A stretch of DNA of 51,474 nt from assembly GCA_009783465.1 (NCBI GenBank), contig WRDM01000016.1:1-51474 (forward strand), read 5' to 3'. Made by a program: the position numbers and the translations under genes. The notes beneath the pieces were generated by a model. The model did no database searches, was not told the DNA's origin, and was given only the letters and a program-made list of their open reading frames with translations. Shown here one piece after another: positions 24,217 to 32,390 of this stretch. The first letter of the stretch is position 1. The number at the start of each line of letters is the position of its first letter. The DNA comes from Phycisphaerae bacterium. GTDB lineage: Bacteria; Planctomycetota; Phycisphaerae; SM23-33.

Positions 24217-27200
24217 TTACTTCTTCGGCAGCGCCTCCTCGGTTTTTCCCAGGAGGATCTGGTCGAAGTAGCCGGGGCCGCCGACGGCGCCGAGGGTCAT
24301 GGACTGGATGCGGACCGGCCCGCCGAAGTGTTTCCAGAGGTCCACGCGGACGACGGTCCAGTCGGCGGGCACGGAGTCGGCGACTTTTTCCTTCGCGCCA
24401 AGTTCCGCCTTCGTTTCGGCGGCGTGGAACGTCACCGATTTGTTGTCGGCCGCGACGAACGTGATGCTGACGCCCTTGGTCTTCTCGTCGCCGGCCTTCC
24501 AGGCGAACTGGGCGTAACGATATTGGCCGTCGGCAGGATTTTCGGCGATTTCGAAATCCCAGTTGGGGATGTCATGACCGAAGCGTTCGTTGTATATCGG
24601 CGAGACGGATTTGTTGGCTTCGATTCGGATGGAGCGGTTGCCCGACATGGCCGCCTTGAGGTCGAAGGTGAAGCCGCTGTTACGATAAGCCATGCAGTCG
24701 GCCAGGTCGTTGCCTTCGTCGAAGAGGACGGCGACGGGTCGTTTGGCGGCGACGTCCGGGTGCGATCCGCCGACCAGTTCGCCGTGGAAGACGATTTGGC
24801 CCAGGCGGAGGTTGCCGACGAGGCCCCAGGGCATCATGATTCGCCACCGGGCGGCGGTGATGGGTTGGGGCAGTTGATGCGAATGGACAGCGGCGTCGGA
24901 GAGCAGTTCGACGGCGGGCTTCCACAGTTCATCGGCGGCGTCCCAGTATTCCAGGCTCGCATCGCGCAGCCAGCTTTCGGGCCGATTCTTGTCTTCGACC
25001 AGCGTGATCGCCGACACCTTCATGTTGACGCGGTAGGCGTCGATAAGGAGGTAGTTGATGGGCGAGGTTTCGGCGAAGAAACCGATGTTGGACCAATCCA
25101 GCCAGGGGGTCGGCGGCGGATCCATTTTTCCGTCGTAGAACAGCGCGCCGTTATGCTGGAGTTTCGCCCAGCCGCCCCAACCGCCCGAGGGCACGAAGAG
25201 GATGTACGGTTTGGTCTGGGCGAGCAGGTTGTTGGCCGCGTCGGTGGCCAATGGTTTTTCGAGGTTGTTGGTCCAGCCTCCCACGGAGACGGTGGGCGTT
25301 TTGTCCTCGGCGAGCTGGCGGGTGATGATGTCGCTGGTGGCCGGCTGGAGCCGCTGCTGCCACGTGACGTTGTACTTGCCGTCGAGGCGCATCACCGTGC
25401 CCATCCAGGTGGCCAGGATGAGGTCGCCGTTGTCCAGCCAGGCGGGGACGGCCTTGGCGCCCGTGTCGCGTTCCATGAGGATCGCGCCGCCCAGATCGAA
25501 CACGTAGGCGGTGGCGAGGTCTCCGGTGGCGGCGATACGTTTGCCGTCGCGGGCGAACCGCGGCAGCCGCATCGGGCCTTCGCCGCTGTAGATCCACTTC
25601 AGGCCCTCAGCCACGGAGTAGAGCTTGAGCTGGTTGCCGACGACGACGGCGAGCATGGAGCCGTCGGCGGTGAGATCGGCCTCCTCGCTGGGGGTCGGGA
25701 TGGCGCGGAGGAGTTTGCCGTCGCGGAGGAGGAAAATGCGGCCGCCCTGGCAGGTGGCCAGCAGGGCGACGGTTTTGCCGTCGCGGCTGACGACGACGGA
25801 GCGGACCTCGCCGTTGGGGAACATGTTCGGCACCTGCCAGACTCCCTTGCCGTCGGCGGTGTTGTAAGCCGTCGCGGTCAGGTCTTCGACCACTAACAAT
25901 GTTTTGTTGTCGATGGCGGCCAGCCGGGCGGTGTGACGGCCGGTCTTGTGCCAATCCTGCTGGAAGAGCACCTTGCCGTCGCGAGCCCACACGGCCAATC
26001 CCATGTCACCGGCGGCGGCGACCCAACTGCCGTCAGCCGCCGAGGCGAAGTTGTTGATCCGGTCACCGAGCATGTTCGGCACAAACCGATGCGGCAGGCG
26101 ACGCGGCAGGCCGTACAGGGCGAACCGTTTGTCCACCTTGCCGGCAGCGTCCATCGTATACAGGTGATACCCCTGCGCCGACGTGAGATCGTAACCCTGG
26201 GCAACGAATCCACCGCCAAACGCCTGCGGCGCGAACGCGAAGTAATGGCCGACCTTCTTACTCCACACCGCCTTGCCATCGGCCACATTCACGGCGTACA
26301 GGTTCTCATCCCAGTTCATCGCGTTCATCAAAACGGTTTTGCCGTCAGCGGAGACCACCATATTCCGCACATGCGGGCCGAAGGACTGCTCGACGGGAAC
26401 AAACGGCGTTGCAGGCATTTTTCCGCCAGACTGCACAATCCACTCATCGAATTTTTTCGCGGCAAACTCCGGAGACTTCCACTCGTCCTTGCTCGACAAC
26501 ACACCGGCCGGTGCGGCCGTTACTTCGACGGGGATTACAATAGACTTTCCGCTGAAGAGTTCCGTCGCTTCGACATACAGAGCGGCCGCGTCGGCAGGAG
26601 CGACAAACGTGCCTGTGCCCCCATCCTTCCCGGCGGCCGCTACGATGCGTTCGTCGACGACCTTGCCGCCAGCGGCCAACAACCGAACGCGAACCGGCAC
26701 GCTCGCGGAAATCGTGGGGTCCTCGCCGGCTTTCGCGCCCATGACCCACACCTGCCAGTTAAACATCCCAGAAGCCTGCACCTTGGCGGACGGCGATACC
26801 GCCACCATCGTAATCGGCGCTTCCAGCATGGCGTAGAGCCGTGCCGGCAGGGTGCGGAGATCGGCATCGACCGCGCCATCCTTGATTTCGACGCGTTTTC
26901 CGGCGAAGACGTCGTAGATCGCGCCGGTGGGCTGATTGAGTTTCACCTTTGCCACGACCGGTATGCGGGAGGTTTGAATCAGCGTCGCGCGCCAGATCAC
27001 GCCCGGGTCCATGTCCGGCGTGGTGTTGTTGACCACCCACAGATACCGTCCGCCGCCGGAGGCCCGCTCGCTCATGAGCACTTCGGGGTTGTCGGTCGTC
27101 GCGACCGGGGCCGTCGCCGTGCTCAACGCCTTGGCCAGGGCGGGCACGTTTTCCTTGGCCCACGCGGGGAAGCGGTGGTAGGCCGCGTCGTCGCCGGCCT

Positions 27201-30200
27201 GGTGACCCTTGCTGCTGAACTTGTCAAACGCGACGTCCAGCGGTTTGGCGCCCTTGGGCATCATGCTTTCGCGGCAGGTTTTGTCGTAAAAAATCGTCGC
27301 CCCGGCCTTCTGGGCGGCCTCGAGAGTCGCCATCAGCTTCGGCTCCAGTTCGACCTGCTGATCCACCAGCAGCAACACCTTGAACGGCTTGAGCGTCTCG
27401 GCGTTGGCCTCCTCGGCGAAGACGTACGAGGCCGGGTGATGCGCGTGCAGACAGGAGACGTACGCCTCGTGCAGCCGCGTGAAGTGCCGCGGCATCTCGT
27501 AATCCCACGAGTCGATGGCGAGCATCCGCCGCTCGACGATGATGGCCACGCGGTCGTTGTTGTTGAGCGTCACCAGCCACGGGCCGTAGGTCCGCATCGC
27601 GCCGAAAATGGAGCGGTAGACGCTCGCCATGCCGGTGTCGGCCAGGCGGTTGTCTTCCGGCTGCGTGCCCCAGTTGGGGATGTTGCCGCTGAAACCCACG
27701 CTGTCGGAACCTCGCATCGCGACCATGAAGAGGGTCGACAGAATCTGCCCGCCCGTGCCGTCGTCGTTCCAGACTTCCGGGTGACTCAGCGCCGGCTTGC
27801 CCGGGCGCCGCATGTAGTCCACCGCGTGCGGCGCGTGATACGGCACGTCGATCTGCTCGAACTGCGCCTGCATATCAACCACGTCCAGCTTCGCGTGCGA
27901 AACCGGCGGATAGTGTTCCATGTTTCGGTAAGGCCCGCCCGCCGAAGCGAGCTTGCCGGGAATGATCTCGTTCATCTTGCCGCGGAGCATCTCGGCGGCG
28001 TTGGGAAGCAGCGTCCAGCGATGCTGGGACACCTTGTCCAGCACGGGGTTCCACTTGCCGGAAGCCTTGGCCTCCCTCTCGGCGGCGACATAGGCATCGT
28101 ACTCGGCCCGGTTGATTGTGCCGTCGGGGTTTTCGAGCGTGGCGTCGTTATTCCGCGCGCCGCTGGCGCCGCGCTGATTGAACACCCACCAGTTGTTGCC
28201 GAAAATCCACCCGGTAAACGCGGGATACGGCGCCAAGGCCTTCGTCACGTGCTGCAAATCGGCGGAGGCCTTCTCTTCCGTTCGCCCGTCGTAGGGATGG
28301 CCAAACGGCAGGCTCGCGTCCATGTACAGCAGCACGGGCATCTGTTCGACGCCGTATGCCGAGTAGCCGCTCATCAACTGGAGATACTGCGGCTGGAACC
28401 CAAACGCCGCCGCCGGCATCACGCCCGCGTTGTTGAGACGCCCAGCCATCGCCGCGACCATCTCGCTATGATTGGCCCGGCTGAAGTAACCCCAGTTCCC
28501 GCTCCAGCCCAGCCGATCGCTCAGGAAATTGATGCCCAGCTTATTCAAATAGGCCAGGTAATTCGCCGTCGAGTCCGTGCCGTCGAAAATCGACTGCCCG
28601 TGATCCGTCGGGAACACCAGGCCGTAATCGCCGTAACGAATCGTACGGAACACCACCGGCGACATGCCGGGGCCGATCTCGATGGACTTGCCCACGCAGG
28701 TGAGTTTCACGCCCTCGCACGCCACCTCCACGCGATACCGTCCCGGCGCCAACGCGCTGGTCAAGCCCGCCGGCAGCAGGAAATCCAGCCCTGTCCCCAT
28801 ATCCGCCGCCACCTCGCCTTTGCCCGACGCGAGCGTCTTGCCGTCGGCATTGACCAGGCGGACGCTGACGCCCGCTTTGCCGGTGGCCAAATCAACGCCT
28901 CGCGTGCTCAGGTACACCTTCATCGCGATCGCCTCACCGCGACCGTACCACAGGCGATTGTTTTCCGTCGCCACGACGGCCGTGCCGACGGTGTCCGGCT
29001 TGACCACCGCCACCAGCGACTGCACGAGATACTCGCTCTGCAACCCGCGAACCGCCGGCTGCAACTCCGGAGAGACCTTCACGTGCACCACGCCCACCAG
29101 ATCGGCAGGCACCTGCAATTTGTTGTCCTTCCACGACAACTCCCGCCAGTTCGTGTCGCCGAAATTCCGCGCCCACACCTTCCAGTTCGGTTTGATCACC
29201 TGGCCGCCGCTGTCGAAGGCGATCGTGAAATCCACCGCCTGCCCAGCCGTCCACACCTCGCTGGGATATGACATGCTCAGCCGCTCATGCTCAAAGTACA
29301 CGATGTTCTTCAGATTGCCGCTGGCTTTGTCGTACCGCTGGAACGCCTCCGTCGGATGCACACGCCGGATGAAAATCTCACCGCCACGAACCGACATCGC
29401 CGCGATGCGCGGGCCGTTATGCACCGGGCCGTTGTCGCCCATGTTCAGCGTAATTTCGCCGGCGGGCTGCCCGTTGGTGTCGTACATCCTCACCGCCGTC
29501 TCGTGACCCTTGATGACATACAGCGTGCCGTCGTCGTCGACGTCGAACCCGCCGTTGCCGCCGCCGTGCGCGTACGGGTTAATGCCCGCCTCAATCTCCC
29601 ACTTCTTCTTGCCGTCGAAACTCATGCAACGAATGTGGCCAGCCCGATCCAGCACGTACAGCGACTCGGTCTTCTCGCACACACGGTGCATCTGACCCAT
29701 GGAGCGGCCTTTGTTTTCCGGGTCCGTGCCGAGCGGAATCTCCTTGACCGTCTTGGCCAACGGCGTGATCCGCAGCACGCGGTCGCGGTGCTGATCCATG
29801 CCGTAAAAATCCCCACTCGCGCCGACGTCCACGTGGGCGGACGCGTCCCAGCCGACCGCGTCGTTTACCAGAAAACCGGGCACGCGGTCAGTGACCTGTA
29901 AATTGGTATCATACAAATATATCGAGGCCGTGAAGTGCGCGTGCGCCCCAGCCACCACGCCGTCCGCATTGGCGGTGACGTTACTCATCGCCGACGGACT
30001 CGCCGAAGCCGACTTCGCCTTGCCGTCCGCCGACAGCCGGATGATGTAACTCGGCTGTGCGGTCCAACCCAGATACACGTTCCCGTCCCGCCCAACGTTC
30101 ATGATCGCGCCGGTGCAGTTAAAACTGGGGTCCTCCCGCGAGATAATCTGCTCCACCGTCACCGCTTTGGCCGACGCAGCCTCCTGCGCCAACGCCGCCG

Positions 30201-30264
30201 ACGGAATCAACATCGCCACCACCAACGCCACCCGCACGCTCAAGGATTTGCCAAACGTACTCAT
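24217..30264 (-). CDS. Giant secreted multidomain protein (propeller, barrel-like core, propeller, beta-sandwich)
   Basis: 2015 residues from ATG 30264, which follows CAGGAG. Signal peptide ending AALAQE. About 30-330: NHL-like propeller strands (DGNVYLGW, DDDGTLYVIKG). 330-560: beta-domains. About 560-880: a (beta/alpha)-like region with GINFLSDRLGWSGNWGYFS and FTGWIFGNNWWVF, reminiscent of glycoside hydrolases, though I cannot name a catalytic pair. About 880-1250: GATase-like/extension (ILLLVDQQVEL). 1330-1760: WD/PQQ-like propeller (VVSRDGKTVALLATC). 1800-2015: a discoidin-like domain. Probably exported polysaccharide-binding or -degrading. Domain names are from pattern reading only. Transcribed away from the divergent SGNH gene. 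Confidence 0.8.
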   Translation of the reverse strand: MSTFGKSLSVRVALVVAMLIPSAALAQEAASAKAVTVEQIISREDPSFNCTGAIMNVGRDGNVYLGWTAQPSYIIRLSADGKAKSASASPSAMSNVTANADGVVAGAHAHFTASIYLYDTNLQVTDRVPGFLVNDAVGWDASAHVDVGASGDFYGMDQHRDRVLRITPLAKTVKEIPLGTDPENKGRSMGQMHRVCEKTESLYVLDRAGHIRCMSFDGKKKWEIEAGINPYAHGGGNGGFDVDDDGTLYVIKGHETAVRMYDTNGQPAGEITLNMGDNGPVHNGPRIAAMSVRGGEIFIRRVHPTEAFQRYDKASGNLKNIVYFEHERLSMSYPSEVWTAGQAVDFTIAFDSGGQVIKPNWKVWARNFGDTNWRELSWKDNKLQVPADLVGVVHVKVSPELQPAVRGLQSEYLVQSLVAVVKPDTVGTAVVATENNRLWYGRGEAIAMKVYLSTRGVDLATGKAGVSVRLVNADGKTLASGKGEVAADMGTGLDFLLPAGLTSALAPGRYRVEVACEGVKLTCVGKSIEIGPGMSPVVFRTIRYGDYGLVFPTDHGQSIFDGTDSTANYLAYLNKLGINFLSDRLGWSGNWGYFSRANHSEMVAAMAGRLNNAGVMPAAAFGFQPQYLQLMSGYSAYGVEQMPVLLYMDASLPFGHPYDGRTEEKASADLQHVTKALAPYPAFTGWIFGNNWWVFNQRGASGARNNDATLENPDGTINRAEYDAYVAAEREAKASGKWNPVLDKVSQHRWTLLPNAAEMLRGKMNEIIPGKLASAGGPYRNMEHYPPVSHAKLDVVDMQAQFEQIDVPYHAPHAVDYMRRPGKPALSHPEVWNDDGTGGQILSTLFMVAMRGSDSVGFSGNIPNWGTQPEDNRLADTGMASVYRSIFGAMRTYGPWLVTLNNNDRVAIIVERRMLAIDSWDYEMPRHFTRLHEAYVSCLHAHHPASYVFAEEANAETLKPFKVLLLVDQQVELEPKLMATLEAAQKAGATIFYDKTCRESMMPKGAKPLDVAFDKFSSKGHQAGDDAAYHRFPAWAKENVPALAKALSTATAPVATTDNPEVLMSERASGGGRYLWVVNNTTPDMDPGVIWRATLIQTSRIPVVAKVKLNQPTGAIYDVFAGKRVEIKDGAVDADLRTLPARLYAMLEAPITMVAVSPSAKVQASGMFNWQVWVMGAKAGEDPTISASVPVRVRLLAAGGKVVDERIVAAAGKDGGTGTFVAPADAAALYVEATELFSGKSIVIPVEVTAAPAGVLSSKDEWKSPEFAAKKFDEWIVQSGGKMPATPFVPVEQSFGPHVRNMVVSADGKTVLMNAMNWDENLYAVNVADGKAVWSKKVGHYFAFAPQAFGGGFVAQGYDLTSAQGYHLYTMDAAGKVDKRFALYGLPRRLPHRFVPNMLGDRINNFASAADGSWVAAAGDMGLAVWARDGKVLFQQDWHKTGRHTARLAAIDNKTLLVVEDLTATAYNTADGKGVWQVPNMFPNGEVRSVVVSRDGKTVALLATCQGGRIFLLRDGKLLRAIPTPSEEADLTADGSMLAVVVGNQLKLYSVAEGLKWIYSGEGPMRLPRFARDGKRIAATGDLATAYVFDLGGAILMERDTGAKAVPAWLDNGDLILATWMGTVMRLDGKYNVTWQQRLQPATSDIITRQLAEDKTPTVSVGGWTNNLEKPLATDAANNLLAQTKPYILFVPSGGWGGWAKLQHNGALFYDGKMDPPPTPWLDWSNIGFFAETSPINYLLIDAYRVNMKVSAITLVEDKNRPESWLRDASLEYWDAADELWKPAVELLSDAAVHSHQLPQPITAARWRIMMPWGLVGNLRLGQIVFHGELVGGSHPDVAAKRPVAVLFDEGNDLADCMAYRNSGFTFDLKAAMSGNRSIRIEANKSVSPIYNERFGHDIPNWDFEIAENPADGQYRYAQFAWKAGDEKTKGVSITFVAADNKSVTFHAAETKAELGAKEKVADSVPADWTVVRVDLWKHFGGPVRIQSMTLGAVGGPGYFDQILLGKTEEALPKK

Positions 30265-30722
30265 CGTGATGCTCCTGTTGAGGGCCTGTATACCGAATTG
30301 CATCCTTACTATGTACCAACCCCGCCGGCCACGTTCAAGCGTCGCCTGAGATTTTCTTTTCTCGGCTCGACGGTGACATCGTGCCATGGGTTCGAGGGAA
30401 TCAAAGCCACTAGCCATCAGCCACTAGCCACCAGGGCTTTCGATACGTCACTGTAAACGTGAATACCACGTTCGAGAAAGGAGTCTCCATGCTTCGCGGA
30501 CTCGAGAATCGTCGGAAGCATCCATGGCCATCAACTATCGAGTCTGCGAAGCATCGGAACCCCCCTCGCCATCGCGAGATAAGCGTTTACCATCACGCCA
30601 CGAAAGCCCTGGTGGCTGGTGGCTAGTGGCTCTGATTCCCTCGAAAAAACATCACGATTTCATCGCCAAACACACGAAATTCCGATGCCTCCATCCCGCC
30701 CTTGTGCTACAGTGACCCCACC
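30265..30722. other. Divergent promoter region with E palindrome
   Basis: 458 bases between the giant secreted-protein gene (minus) and an SGNH gene (plus). It is largely filled by the E element at 30391-30645. I cannot place promoters securely. Confidence 0.5.
30391..30645. repeat. E-family nested palindrome
   Basis: Outermost arms TTCGAGGGAATCA and TGATTCCCTCGAA; next AAGCCACTAGCC...CCACCAGGGCTTTCG against its complement; then GTAAACG/CGTTTAC; then ATGCTTCGCGGACTCGA at 30490 against TCGAGTCTGCGAAGCAT. Four stems fit inside one another. Confidence 0.88.
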
Positions 30723-32246
30723 ATGATGACCACGACACGAACGCTCACGCTGCTCTCCCTGATGCTCGCGGCCTCCGCGTGCCTTTCCACTCCCGAGACC
30801 CACGAAACGGAACCCATGAACACACCCGCACCTTTCACGCCCGTCCCGGCCCGAATCATCTTTTTCGGCGACTCCATCACGCAGATGGGACAGGAACAGG
30901 AGGACGGCTACGTCAATCAGCTCCGCCGCGCGCTGGCTGACGAGAACGTCGACGTGATCGGCGCCGGCATCGGCGGCCATCGCGTCATGACCCTCGAGGA
31001 ACGATTCGACAGTGACGTGCTTCAGAAACATCCGACGATGGTTGTCATTTTTATCGGCATCAACGATATATACTATGCCCAGAACCATCTCGAATGGGCG
31101 TTTGGCCGATACTACACCGGCATGGATCGCATGATCACGACGATGAAGAATCGGAATATACTTCCCGTCATTGTGATTCCGTCGGTAATCGGCGAAATGA
31201 AGGCCGGCGAAAATCTGATGGACAAGGAACTCGACCGTCTGGGAACGCTGGCGAACGAACTTGGCAAAAAACATACTATTCCCGTCTTCAACATATTGCA
31301 GGCGTTCCGGGATCATCTGAAAGAAAACAATCCCGACAACGCCAAGGCCGGCATATTAACGCTTGACGGCATTCATCTGAACACCGCCGGCAACACATTG
31401 ATCGCCAACGTCATGGAACCGCAACTCCGTGCCCTGCTGAAGGCCAATCAGGACCAACTGACGATCTCCATTTCACCCAACGAGTATAGTAATTTATTCT
31501 TCCCTGACACACGCGCCACGATATCTTGCGTGAGCGACAAACCCGGCGCGACGATTCGATATACATTGGACGGTAAAGAACCGGACAAAAACAGCAAAGC
31601 CTATGAATCCCCAATAAAACTCGACAAAACAACCACCATAAAGGCGGCCTTGTTCGTTCAGGACAAAAAAATCGGCGACACCGTCACCGGTACGTTCGAA
31701 CGGGCGAAAATATATAACGACATCAAACCTGACGACGTCGACCCGAAAACCCTGCAAGCCGGCGGGCTCTCCTATGCCGTATTTCAACTCCGACAAGTCA
31801 CCGGCGGAGACACCATTAACGGCGAACTTCCCGACAAGATGCTCGTGGACACGGAAAAAGGCAAGGCCGCCACGATTCATTGCGACATGATGAAGAATCC
31901 TGCCGATCATGAGGTACATTTCAACGGATATATACACATAGAGAAGGAAGGCATCTATGTATTCCGCATGACCTCCGCCGGAGGCGATCTTATGTTCGAT
32001 ATCGAGAACCCCGTTTCCTTCTTCTACAGGGCCCATGAAATCTACGCCGCGAACCAGACGCCCGGTATGATTCACGACGTCATCAATCACACCGCGCTGG
32101 CCCCGGGATACTATTCTGTCTACATCGAACATATCCCGGCCACCAGCGCCGTCATACACATGTTCCAGCTCGAATGGAAAACGCCCGGCGACCACCGTTT
32201 TCGGCCGATCCCGGCGGAACGGTTGTTTACCGAGTCCGGGGAGTAA
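30723..32246 (+). CDS. Lipoprotein SGNH hydrolase with chitobiase-like and PA14-like domains
   Basis: 507 residues. Lipobox AASAC with Cys20, so an anchored esterase. SGNH blocks: FFGDSIT (Ser51), GAGIGG, IFIGINDIYY, DGIHLNTAGN. About 265-330: CHB_HEX_C-like fold (GATIRYTLDGKEPDKNSKAY). About 370-500: a PA14-like sandwich (VHFNGYIHIEKEGIYVFRMTSAGGDLMF). Sugar-ester deacetylation on a polysaccharide is the likely job. ATG 30723 or the next codon, 30726, is the start. It uses many ATA codons and TATA runs (GATATATACTATGCC), unlike GC-rich neighbours. Confidence 0.85.
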   Translation: MMTTTRTLTLLSLMLAASACLSTPETHETEPMNTPAPFTPVPARIIFFGDSITQMGQEQEDGYVNQLRRALADENVDVIGAGIGGHRVMTLEERFDSDVLQKHPTMVVIFIGINDIYYAQNHLEWAFGRYYTGMDRMITTMKNRNILPVIVIPSVIGEMKAGENLMDKELDRLGTLANELGKKHTIPVFNILQAFRDHLKENNPDNAKAGILTLDGIHLNTAGNTLIANVMEPQLRALLKANQDQLTISISPNEYSNLFFPDTRATISCVSDKPGATIRYTLDGKEPDKNSKAYESPIKLDKTTTIKAALFVQDKKIGDTVTGTFERAKIYNDIKPDDVDPKTLQAGGLSYAVFQLRQVTGGDTINGELPDKMLVDTEKGKAATIHCDMMKNPADHEVHFNGYIHIEKEGIYVFRMTSAGGDLMFDIENPVSFFYRAHEIYAANQTPGMIHDVINHTALAPGYYSVYIEHIPATSAVIHMFQLEWKTPGDHRFRPIPAERLFTESGE

Positions 32247-32390
32247 TGGCAAACGAAATTGTCATAATTATCTGTGTGTGAATTTTGTATCGTAAACAAT
32301 ATATCCGCCTCGCCGCGGAAGTCGCCGGCACACACGCCGAATCCGCACACGGCCATCGTCACGGTCTCTGAAAAAATGGCTTTGTCGTTT

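Noticed and set aside
25933-29271. Very long open frame on the plus strand opposite the giant secreted protein (also 38293-41118 and 14425-16986)
   Set aside because: High GC and codon bias keep antisense frames open. Their translations are rich in Arg/His/Pro without domains, whereas the opposite strand encodes clear domains.
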